A DNA stretch of 64,000 nt, from the NCBI GenBank assembly GCA_002794775.1, contig NBAY01000007.1, positions 1,054,001-1,118,000 on the forward strand, read 5' to 3'. The stretch's first letter is position 1, and every line of letters starts with the position of its first letter. Below are positions 55,645 to 63,185 of the stretch, one piece after another. The DNA comes from Porodaedalea pini (taxonomy: Eukaryota > Basidiomycota > Agaricomycetes > Hymenochaetales > Hymenochaetaceae). The position numbers and the translations under genes are program-made. The notes under the pieces are model-generated. The model did no database searches. It saw only the letters and a list, made by a program, of their open reading frames with translations, and was not told the DNA's origin.

Positions 55645-56292
55645 TCATTCCTCCCATTCAAATCCATTGGGGATAACCATGTGGACCCATGGGTTATTCT
55701 TGGATCGCCATTCAGTGTCAGGTCCACTCGGTGATAGGGCTGCTCCGCTGAGACATGTCTCCATTGTGAACGGTGGGTCATGTACTCCTAAGGCTAGAGT
55801 GATCTTGAACGTTCGTCTTCCTGACACGTGCTCAAATTCGTATAGCGTAATCGTGCCTTGATGCTTTATGTCCCTGAGGTATGCCCAACAGTGCTTGAGT
55901 GCTGTCGTTATGTGTATCGGTATGTCATTCCCTTGTACTGGACTCGGGGTAGGTATTCGTATCATCATCTTGCAGTTCCTGCATTCTTCATGTGGCTCCT
56001 TATTGTATTGGATGACTGTATCCCATTTGTAGTTCTCCATGCCACGTTCTTCTTTACTGATGTGGACTTTATATGTCTTGGCATCTCGATAGTAGATTGC
56101 CTGTCCTGTTTCAAAGTATGGGGATTGGCCTTCCCACTTGTGCGCTCGTAATGTGACATCCTGGTCCATTAATCCTACTGTCTTCAGGAGTTCTGGGACC
56201 TTCTGTGCTACGTTCTGTAGTAGCATGCACTTGGTGCATTGGGGATCAACCTCCATTGGTTGTCCTTTGCTTTCTTGACGTTTGTGTGCCAT
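55645..56292 (-). CDS. Retroelement accessory ORF, 215 residues, unknown
   Basis: Open frame from the ATG at 56292 to the stop at 55645, downstream of pol in the element's own sense. It begins MAHKRQESKGQPMEVDP. A CTKC pair at about residues 19-22 and an ECRNC pair about 85 residues later could bind a metal. The remainder has beta-type character (WEGQSPYFETGQAIYY; TITLYEFEHVSGRRTFKITL) and ends IPNGFEWEE. No signal peptide or membrane segment, so it is not envelope-like. I do not recognise the fold. Its start is 237 bases from the start of the antisense gene, facing away from it. Confidence 0.5.
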   Translation of the reverse strand: MAHKRQESKGQPMEVDPQCTKCMLLQNVAQKVPELLKTVGLMDQDVTLRAHKWEGQSPYFETGQAIYYRDAKTYKVHISKEERGMENYKWDTVIQYNKEPHEECRNCKMMIRIPTPSPVQGNDIPIHITTALKHCWAYLRDIKHQGTITLYEFEHVSGRRTFKITLALGVHDPPFTMETCLSGAALSPSGPDTEWRSKNNPWVHMVIPNGFEWEE

Positions 56293-56529
56293 GTCACAAG
56301 GTGTGACAGTGTAGCGTGACTGTGACTGACGGATTTTTGCCTGGGCAAGTATCCGTCAAGATCAGGTGACCACGTAACCACGTGTATGATCAACGATGAT
56401 CTGCCTTGATCGTCGTTTCCGAATGAGCGAAAATTTCCTTTCACTCACCCCCCACTAGGTCGGCATTTGCCGGCTCAAAATTTTCGTGGGAGTGTCGCAT
56501 GTCGCCGCCTATTTCCATTTCCAGTTTTG
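56293..56529. promoter_or_regulatory. Candidate bidirectional promoter inside the retroelement
   Basis: The 237 bases between two divergent start codons are rich in symmetrical motifs. These are acggatttttgcc...gcaagtatccgt (inverted repeat, about 56328-56355), ccacgtaaccacgtg containing CACGTG (about 56370-56384), gatca/tgatc repeated four times between 56355 and 56412, and gaaaatttcc...caaaattttcg flanking a C-rich run (ccccccac). No TATA box is obvious. Such density of short repeats is not seen in the coding parts of the element. Confidence 0.45.
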
Positions 56530-56978
56530 ATGGCCGCCTCCTTATCTGTAACCATCATGCCTGACGCTGTATTTAGCGTTTTTATTCCTTTCGCCGCGAT
56601 TACGCTGGTGGTCTGGGCCGCGATGGCCCTTTACTTCCTGGTAATCATGCCAGTAAGTTCCTTTCTACTGTTCTTCTTGATTTCTTTTGGCTGATTAAGC
56701 GATCTTTTGACTGATAGGGTCGTTTAAGTCGGCTCATGGCCCGTCGCCATGGCGTTGAGCGCCCGTTGGCGCTTGAAGAGGTAAGTTTGTTCTTTATTCT
56801 TCTTCCTTCCTTCTGCTAACTCTTCTGCTCCTTCCAGATCGAGCTGCCCGAGCTGCCGGCTCGGGTTGTGGTGCATGAGCGCCACAGTACTGCCCTGACC
56901 ATTGGGTCTTGGGTAGTAGGAGAGGAGGAGGAGGTCTGGGAGAGTCCCAGAAAGTCATCCCCCTTGGAATGGGTGTAG
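56530..56978 (+). CDS. Antisense spliced gene in the retroelement: small single-pass membrane protein
   Basis: Runs opposite to gag-pol. Three exons, 56530-56652, 56718-56780 and 56838-56978, are joined by two phase-0 introns (65 and 57 bases) with textbook signals: gtaagt...ctgatag and gtaagt...ccttccag, the second with a long pyrimidine tract. The product has 108 residues. It starts MAASLSVTIMPDAVFSVF, then a hydrophobic helix (IPFAAITLVVWAAMALYFLV, about residues 19-38), a basic juxtamembrane stretch (GRLSRLMARRHGVERP), an acidic patch (EEIELPELP) and a C-terminal EEEEVWESPRKSSPLEW before TAG at 56976-56978. An AATAAA follows at 56999-57004. The positive-inside pattern predicts a cytosolic C-terminus. 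I know of no named family; function unknown. Complete gene signals on the non-genomic strand argue for a transcribed gene rather than a chance frame. Confidence 0.6.
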
Positions 56979-57276
56979 ACAGTGCTTTAGGCACTTGTAA
57001 TAAATTTGTTTTGTTGTTTTCCCTATGTTTTTGTGTGATTATAAATAAGACCTGAAAAATAATAAGATCTGTGGGAAGCAAGAGTGTGTGAAACCTGTAA
57101 GGCAATCGCCGGGTTCTTTTTCCCACGCCTCTGCTTGCACATGCGCGCTGAAGTGCGCACATCATGTGATCTGCATATTGCCACTCCTGGCTAATAAATA
57201 GAGATTGGAGTGCATATAGTGCAAATGCTCGGTCTTGAGTGCATAGGGATATTGCATATTGATGATATAAAGTGGC

Positions 57277-57852
57277 TCAGCGCTGAAAGTGCGGCTGAGT
57301 ATGCATAGGAGTAGTTGGTGGTGCATAATAGCGATTGTAATGGGTTCCAAAGTGTACCCTTCGCTGAGTAGGTTCAATTCTTCGTTCCTGTGTAGCCTGT
57401 GCTAGGCGAGCATCTGTAAAGCGAGCTCTCCTTGGCCAATTCCTCTGTCGGTGCTGTTCCCTTTCTATTCTCCTAAGTCTTCCTGCCTGTAGAACGATTG
57501 TTGCTTGATCCAAATAGTTGGATGCATATACGCTCCATGCAGTGACATCGTTGTAGAAGGTGATGTAGTCCGGCCAATTCTTTGGTCCTGCACTTCGAAT
57601 AATCCTATCCCCATAATCTCCATGGTGTCCTTGATTGATCTCCTGCGAGTTCTGTAGGTGTTCAATCGTTTTGATGAGATCGGCGAGTAGGAGTAGTGAA
57701 AACGAATCCATAGGATTCCATGTGAAAGGTGGTTGCATATAAGTTGAGAGAGTATTGTCATAAATTCTTTTGTCCAATTCCTTGATAATTCCTTCCAACT
57801 CCATCCTGCTGTAAGGCGTAGTATCAGTGCCGGGTACCAGTGCTAAAGCCAT
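57277..57852 (-). CDS. Retroelement accessory ORF, 191 residues, TAATG-coupled
   Basis: Starts at the ATG whose A is the last base of the preceding ORF's TAA (minus strand, position 57852). It begins MALALVPGTDTTPYSRMELE, followed by a helical segment (FSLLLLADLIKTIEHLQNSQ) and a basic C-terminal third (RLRRIEREQHRQRNWPRRAR; IEPTQRRVHFGTHYNRYY). The arginine-rich part suggests nucleic-acid binding, which is inference. No homolog recognised. From 57276 down to the antisense gene there is ~300 bases with no sense-strand frame. Confidence 0.5.
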   Translation of the reverse strand: MALALVPGTDTTPYSRMELEGIIKELDKRIYDNTLSTYMQPPFTWNPMDSFSLLLLADLIKTIEHLQNSQEINQGHHGDYGDRIIRSAGPKNWPDYITFYNDVTAWSVYASNYLDQATIVLQAGRLRRIEREQHRQRNWPRRARFTDARLAQATQERRIEPTQRRVHFGTHYNRYYAPPTTPMHTQPHFQR

Positions 57853-58877
57853 TATGCTGCTAATCCTTCTACTAGCTGCTGTCTGACTTCACTGTGTCCT
57901 GTAGGTGCTCGTTCTGCGATTTCTTGGGTTCGAGTCGTTACCTGGTACCAATAGTTGCCGTCTATGAATGGTTCGGGGAATTCTTCGGCTAGTGGATCTT
58001 CTTCTTCCTCGAGTCTGGCGTCCCTGAGTCCCTCGTCTTCTTGTAGAGGTTCGTCGAAGGGTTCGTCGACTTCAGTCGCTAATTCGGGTGTTTTGGCTCT
58101 GAGGCGAACAATTTCCAGTGGTTCGTCCAATGCTCCTGTCAGAGGAAAGACGTAGCCTGGTATGTCGCCTAGAGGTGTAGGTGGTGCGGAGGTTTCGGTA
58201 TGTTCGGTGCCTAGGGTGAGTAGCGGTGTATGTGGAGGTGGACGAGGGTGCTGGCTTTCCCAAGCTGGTATCACCGTCGGATAGTAGTGTTCCCAAAGCT
58301 GCCTGATGCGCTGAAGGCTGGCTGCAAATGTTGATCCGAGTTTGGTGTAGAGTGGGGTAATTAGCCACAAATACTGGTCGTAGTCCTGCTGCTCTGGTGA
58401 GAGAGTGTACCGTGTCGAATAGGTCCAAACGTAGTCTTGAAGACCTAAGACGATGTCGCGTCTGAAGAGTACCACCCTGAGTGCGGTGAGTAAGATGTCG
58501 AAGGTGCTCCGGAGGGTTTCCCAATCGTATGGGGCGATAGCTGCCCGCCTGACCACAACGTGTGCGATTTCGTATGCTGTGCACAGGAATTTAGAGTCTG
58601 AGAGGAGGGATAGTGCTCGTGCCTGTGCTTCTGTGATATGGTAGAAGTTGCCTGTTGGGATTGGGTCGATGATTAGGTACCTTCGTTGCTGGAAGGCTTC
58701 GACTAGGAATGCGTCGACTGTGTTGTCGAGGTACTTCCCAATGTATTCGTCGAGTAGCTCTTCGTCAATGCCAGCTTCGCAAGGTACTTCGTCAAACTGA
58801 GGCCAGTTGAAGATGTTGGGTTCAATGGCCAGAGGAGGGAGGTAGGTGTGGTTGTTGAGGCGGTGGAGGCGAGGCAT
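57852..58877 (-). CDS. Retroelement accessory ORF, 341 residues, unknown
   Basis: Open from the ATG at 58877 to a TAA that overlaps the next start (TAATG). It begins MPRLHRLNNHTYLPPLAIEP. A mostly helical region follows (CEAGIDEELLDEYIGKYLDN; ARALSLLSDSKFLCTAYEIA; LRSTFDILLTALRVVLFRRD; DQYLWLITPLYTKLGSTFAA), then a proline-rich linker and an acidic stretch (EPLQEDEGLRDARLEEEEDP). It ends VRQQLVEGLAA. It lies 84 bases after the chromodomain ORF's stop. There is no transmembrane segment, so it is not an env gene. Possibly a capsid-like or host-derived accessory protein; I cannot say which. Confidence 0.5.
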   Translation of the reverse strand: MPRLHRLNNHTYLPPLAIEPNIFNWPQFDEVPCEAGIDEELLDEYIGKYLDNTVDAFLVEAFQQRRYLIIDPIPTGNFYHITEAQARALSLLSDSKFLCTAYEIAHVVVRRAAIAPYDWETLRSTFDILLTALRVVLFRRDIVLGLQDYVWTYSTRYTLSPEQQDYDQYLWLITPLYTKLGSTFAASLQRIRQLWEHYYPTVIPAWESQHPRPPPHTPLLTLGTEHTETSAPPTPLGDIPGYVFPLTGALDEPLEIVRLRAKTPELATEVDEPFDEPLQEDEGLRDARLEEEEDPLAEEFPEPFIDGNYWYQVTTRTQEIAERAPTGHSEVRQQLVEGLAA

Positions 58878-58961
58878 GTCTGTCTTTATAGCTTTGTCGA
58901 GTGAATCGATTGCTGCAGACTGAGCTCCCAGTCTGAGTCGTATTTATGCCTGCCTGCCCTG

Positions 58962-59871
58962 CTAGTTGGACTGTGTCCTACTATTCTGCCTTCCTCTCGT
59001 GTCCTCCTTCATCCATGTTGGCTGCAGATTCGGCTTCTGAGCCTGAGGGTTCTGTCTGTGGAATGCCTTGACGAGTCCTGCTGCATTAGCTAGTCCATCT
59101 ACAGGCTCCCATGTTAGGTCTGCATAGCCTTTCCATTTGACTAGGTACTGAAACTGTCGTCGATGGATTCGGCTCCCTTGGACTTCCTGTACTTCATATT
59201 CTTGGTGGTCTCCGATTTCAATTGGTGGCGGTTCGTCTAATTCTTCCCTTCCTTGATACTTTCCTCGTTTGTAGGGTTTAAGCAGTGAAGCGTGAAATAC
59301 TGGGTACACCGGTACTGTTTCAGGTAGCTTCAGCTTGAATGACACTTTCCCTACTGCTTTTAGGATCTTGTAAGGTCCTGCGTATTTGACTGCCAGTTTC
59401 CGTTTCGGTTCTACTCTGGCTAGGTTTCCTTGTATCCAGTAATACTTCATCTCCTGGTTTGAATGTTGGCATTGCTCCGCGATGCTGATCGGCATAGAAC
59501 TTCATTGCCTCTCGTGCCTTCTTTAAGGCTTCTCTGGCTTCTGCCTGAGCTTCCTGTAAATAGAGCAATTGCTCATTTGCTGCGGGTACGTTCGATTCCC
59601 CTGGTAATATTTCCAAGTCTGGGTTCCTTCCCAGAACTGTGTAAAAGGGTGTTTGCCCGGTTGATGCGTTCTTGGTATCGTTGTATACAAATTCCGCCAT
59701 TGGTAAATGGTCTGCCCAATCTGTCTGTTGGGGTGAGACATAGCATCTCAAGTATTGTTCCAGCGTTTGATTAACTCGTTCGGTTTGGCCATCGGTCTGT
59801 GGATGGTAAGCTGTGCTCGCCTTCCACTCGATGCCTAATTGCTTTGATAGTTCCTGTAAGAACTTTGACAC
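58962..59871 (-). CDS. Ty3/gypsy integrase C-terminal half with chromodomain
   Basis: Frame continuing the integrase after a frameshift near 59911. It opens with SKFLQELSKQLGIEWKAST, then AYHPQTDGQTERVNQTLE (the integrase core segment with the catalytic-glutamate helix). A conserved region follows with FKPGDEVLLDTRK, and after a second small frame change RKLAVKYAGPYKILKAVGKV and FKLKLPETVPVYPVFHASLL (GPY/F-like module). The chromodomain reads YEVQEVQGSRIHRRQFQYLV and KWKGYADLTWEPVDGL. The chromodomain is expected to direct integration to modified histones. Confidence 0.75.
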
Positions 59872-62141
59872 GAATTGTGTACCTCGATCTGAGATGACCG
59901 TCTTTGGGTTCCATATTCTTTAAAGATTTGTCTGATGAATATCTGCGCTACTGTTTGCGCATTTGGAATTCCCCTGCATGGCACGAATTTAGCCATCTTG
60001 GACATTCTGTCCACCACGACTAATATAGAGTCGTATCCTTCATTGGTGACTGGTAGATCTGTGATTAGATCACATGAGATCGATTGCCATGGGTAGTTTG
60101 GAATTTCCAGTGGTTGCAGAGGTGGGTTCCTCAGCTTTCTTGGTACCTTGGTTCTTTGGCACAAGTCGCATGAGTTCACATATGCGGTGACATCTGCCTT
60201 TAGGCTTGGCCAATAATATTTGCGTTGTATCTTTTCTAGGGTCCTTTCAATTCCTGGGTGTCCTGCCCATTTATCGTCATGCTTCCTTCTCATGATTAAT
60301 GTTCTGAGGTTCTCGTTCGGAGGTATCCATATTTGGTCTCCTACGTAGTGTATCCCGTTTTGGGTGTGACAAGCTTCTTGCTGATCCTTTTCGATCTGAG
60401 ATAGCTCTGTCTGGGCTTCTGTCGTTTTATAGCTTCGCTTGATAGCCATTAGAATTGCATCCGATGTTATTGATGCTTCTGCTGTTCGCCTGAGGTAAAT
60501 CCCTTTAGTCTCTGTTGCTTCGAGTGACGTGTCCCATTTATCATCCGTTAGGACCTGTTTCGATTTGTTATCCAGTTCTCTATCCGTTCCATAGTCGGGT
60601 CTCCTGGATAAGGGATCGGCTTTATTCTTATTTCCTGGCCAATGCGTAATCTTGAAGTTATACATAGATAGCCTTTCTAGCCATCTGGCCTGTCGTGTGT
60701 TAAGATCCTGTGCCTTTCTGAAATAGACAAGGTTCTGATGATCGCTGCGGATTGTAATTGGATCCTTTGTTCCCTGTAATAGGTGTCTCCAAAATTTCAA
60801 CGCTGCTACTATAGCATATAGTTCCTGATCATGGGTTCCCCAATTGCGTTCTGCTTGGGTGAGGGTCTTGGAGTAGTAGGCAATCGGCCTGAGCTCTCCT
60901 TGTTCATCTTCTTGCTGTAATACAGCTCCTATAGCCACTTGGCTTGCATCCGTTTCGAGTACATATGGCTTTTCCTTATCAGGTAGCCTCAGTACTTCCT
61001 GCTTGCAGAAGATTTCTTTCAGCCCATCAAAGGCTTTCTGCTGCGCTTCTTCCCAAATGAACCTCCTATCCTTTTTTAGGAGTTCTGTTAGGGGCTTCGA
61101 TAGATCTGCGTAGTTCGGTATGAACTTTCGGTAGAAATTGCAGAATCCTAAGAACTTCTGTATATCCTTGATTTTCGTTGGTGCTGGCCATTCCTGCACC
61201 GCCTTGGTTTTGTATGGGTCCATTTTAAGACCTTCGGTGCCGACTACAAATCCTAGGTAGTCGAGTTCCTTCTGTAGGAAATGACATTTCTCAATTTTGA
61301 GATAGATGTCTAGCTCTCTGCACTTTTGCAGTATGCTTCGTAGTAGCTGCCAATGCTCTTGTTCTGTTTTGGCCTTTCCAATGAGATCGTCTAGGTAGAC
61401 TAGTGCTAGCCTTGCACGTAGCCATCCTTCGAAGTTTTCGTTCATAAATCGTTGGAATACCGATGGTGAGTTCTTCATTCCGAACATCATCACTGTCGGT
61501 ACATATACAGCATTTCCAACTCTGAAAGCTGCTTTCCATTCGTCTCCTTCCCTTATGCGTAGGTTATTATATCCTGATCGCATGTCGAGGGTAAAGAAGT
61601 ATTTGCCATCTTGTAGCTGTTCCGGCATGGCATACATAATTGGTATTGGGTATGGGTCGGTAATTGTGATTTCGTTGATATCTCTGTAGTCTGTGACCAT
61701 CCTGGCTCCTCCATCTTTCTTTCCTACAAAGAAGACGGGTGCTGCCACTGGACAAGGTTCGTCTGGTCGTAGTTTTCTGATCCATCCCTTCTTTAGCATG
61801 TCGTCTACATATTCATCGACTGCTTTCTGTTCTTGCTGAGTGAGCGGAATCATTGGCCTAGGTTTAGGTAGATTCGCTTCTGCTTCTAAGTTTATAGCCA
61901 TGTCCCATTTCGTATGTTGGGGTAATCTCCTGGCTCTGTTTGGATCAAAGATGTCTGCATAGTCTTGTATCTCCTTGGGTAGTAAGGATCGCCAGTCCGT
62001 TACTTGCCCTGCTAAGGCTCCTTCTTTCGCTGCTTTCTGCTGTGAGTAGCGTTGCGATACTGTACTAGCCTTGCTGTAGACCTGGTCATTGGTCTGTCGT
62101 CGCATCCTGACTGTATCATCCAAATATAGGATTTCCTCCAT
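59835..62141 (-). CDS. Ty3/gypsy pol: reverse transcriptase, RNase H, integrase N-terminal half
   Basis: A 768-codon open frame. Reverse transcriptase blocks are FFVGKKDGGARMVTDYRDIN, FFTLDMRSGYNNLRI, FGMKNSPSVFQRFMN and LALVYLDDL (catalytic YLDD). RNase H blocks are YVLETDASQVAIGAVLQQ, THDQELYAIVAALKFWRHLL and IRSDHQNLVYF. The integrase zinc-binding HHCC region reads DDKWAGHPGIERTLEKIQRK to SCDLCQRTK, followed by SISCDLITDLP with the first catalytic Asp. The frame then runs off at about 59911, where one base is missing relative to the continuing frame, and the ORF ends in unrelated residues. RT and RNase H are otherwise intact. Confidence 0.85.
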   Translation of the reverse strand: MEEILYLDDTVRMRRQTNDQVYSKASTVSQRYSQQKAAKEGALAGQVTDWRSLLPKEIQDYADIFDPNRARRLPQHTKWDMAINLEAEANLPKPRPMIPLTQQEQKAVDEYVDDMLKKGWIRKLRPDEPCPVAAPVFFVGKKDGGARMVTDYRDINEITITDPYPIPIMYAMPEQLQDGKYFFTLDMRSGYNNLRIREGDEWKAAFRVGNAVYVPTVMMFGMKNSPSVFQRFMNENFEGWLRARLALVYLDDLIGKAKTEQEHWQLLRSILQKCRELDIYLKIEKCHFLQKELDYLGFVVGTEGLKMDPYKTKAVQEWPAPTKIKDIQKFLGFCNFYRKFIPNYADLSKPLTELLKKDRRFIWEEAQQKAFDGLKEIFCKQEVLRLPDKEKPYVLETDASQVAIGAVLQQEDEQGELRPIAYYSKTLTQAERNWGTHDQELYAIVAALKFWRHLLQGTKDPITIRSDHQNLVYFRKAQDLNTRQARWLERLSMYNFKITHWPGNKNKADPLSRRPDYGTDRELDNKSKQVLTDDKWDTSLEATETKGIYLRRTAEASITSDAILMAIKRSYKTTEAQTELSQIEKDQQEACHTQNGIHYVGDQIWIPPNENLRTLIMRRKHDDKWAGHPGIERTLEKIQRKYYWPSLKADVTAYVNSCDLCQRTKVPRKLRNPPLQPLEIPNYPWQSISCDLITDLPVTNEGYDSILVVVDRMSKMAKFVPCRGIPNAQTVAQIFIRQIFKEYGTQRRSSQIEVHNSCQSSYRNYQSN

Positions 62142-62791
62142 GTCTGGCTCTTCCTGAGTCGGCTCTGGTGCAGTTGATCATACATTATCTTGCCTTCGTA
62201 GTCGAATGGTACGGTTACCCCTTGATCACTTTCTCTTGTGAATGCCACCTGTCGCTTCGTGCGATCTAGTGGAGTATATCTCCTTGGGGTTCTTTCCTTT
62301 GGTTCATCCTGCTCCATTTCTGTTGAGGGTGCACTCCTCGTTCGTTTCGGTGTTGGACTTGGTGACCTGTCATCTGGCCTTCGTTTAATCTGGCCTATCC
62401 TAGCTGTTTGCCCTGTGGGTGTCCTAGGTCTTTCTTCCATGACTGTGTCTTCCTCCGGCACATACTTGACCGTGTACTGCCTTGGCCTTGGAGGTGACTT
62501 TGCCCTTTCCTTAGGGGTTGTCTTTACTATTCCTGTGGTTCCCTGTTGTATACGGCTTTGCGTCGGGTTCACCTGTATGAGAGTACTTTCCTCTTCCTCT
62601 TCATCATCCTGGAGTACGCCTTTCCTGGCTGTCCATTTGGTTCTTTTGACTCGTGCATGCTTCGAGTATCCGGTCTTATGCTTCTGCTGCCTAGGTCTGG
62701 GTTTTATCCTTTTCTTAGGTTGTCCCTTGCCTTTCCTTCGCCGTTTACGCCTTGGCGATTCTTTCCCTAGCTTTCTTAGCTGTAATGGCAC
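62012..62791 (-). CDS. Ty3/gypsy basic/Pro-rich linker between protease and RT
   Basis: Open frame overlapping the start of the pol frame. Very basic at the start (KESPRRKRRRKGKGQPKKR), then Pro/Thr/Arg-rich (PPRPRQYTVKYVPEEDTVME). The sense continues from the protease frame (NPDINWYNRTIT) after a one-base shift near 62845. It crosses into the RT frame near 62170 (PEPTQEEPDMEEILYLDD) by another shift. Probably a spacer or nucleic-acid-binding section of the polyprotein. Confidence 0.55.
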   Translation of the reverse strand: MPLQLRKLGKESPRRKRRRKGKGQPKKRIKPRPRQQKHKTGYSKHARVKRTKWTARKGVLQDDEEEEESTLIQVNPTQSRIQQGTTGIVKTTPKERAKSPPRPRQYTVKYVPEEDTVMEERPRTPTGQTARIGQIKRRPDDRSPSPTPKRTRSAPSTEMEQDEPKERTPRRYTPLDRTKRQVAFTRESDQGVTVPFDYEGKIMYDQLHQSRLRKSQTWRKSYIWMIQSGCDDRPMTRSTARLVQYRNATHSRKQRKKEP

Positions 62792-62819
62792 TGTTCCTTG
62801 TGCTGTAGTTATGGTCCTG

Positions 62820-63185
62820 TTATACCAGTTTATGTCGGGGTTCCTGCTTCTGAGGTAAGTCCATCCCGAGTATTAGTTGGTCTGTACCCAACGTAGTGAC
62901 TGCATATGTCTGATGCCAGTCATCGGTTTCTGTGAGAGTCTGCAAGTGGGCTTGTTCTTTGATATGCCCCTGAACATTAGGTGTTCCGTCTGCATTTCTG
63001 ACTTCTCTAGGTTGTAATAACCTTTCTGTAGGTATGCGAAGTTGTCGTATGAGTCGTTTGTCAATTGCGCTGCAGGTTGCTCCTGAGTCTATGAGCACTT
63101 GCACTACCGTCTTTCGAACAGGGGTGACCAATGTTACTTTCATTCTTGGGTGCAATGCGACTGTTGGGAGTCGCCTATTATACAT
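62820..63185 (-). CDS. Ty3/gypsy aspartic protease segment
   Basis: Retropepsin-like region with the catalytic motif VVQVLIDSGATCSAIDKRLI and the later hydrophobic turn TDQLILGMDL expected before the next polyprotein segment. The stop after HKLV results from a one-base shift, since the neighbouring frame continues with NPDINWYN. The frame is continuous upstream with the zinc-knuckle segment. Confidence 0.7.
   Translation of the reverse strand: MYNRRLPTVALHPRMKVTLVTPVRKTVVQVLIDSGATCSAIDKRLIRQLRIPTERLLQPREVRNADGTPNVQGHIKEQAHLQTLTETDDWHQTYAVTTLGTDQLILGMDLPQKQEPRHKLV

Noticed and set aside
55645..58877. Accessory ORFs as an env gene
   Set aside because: No signal peptide, membrane anchor or cleavage site in any of the three sense ORFs.
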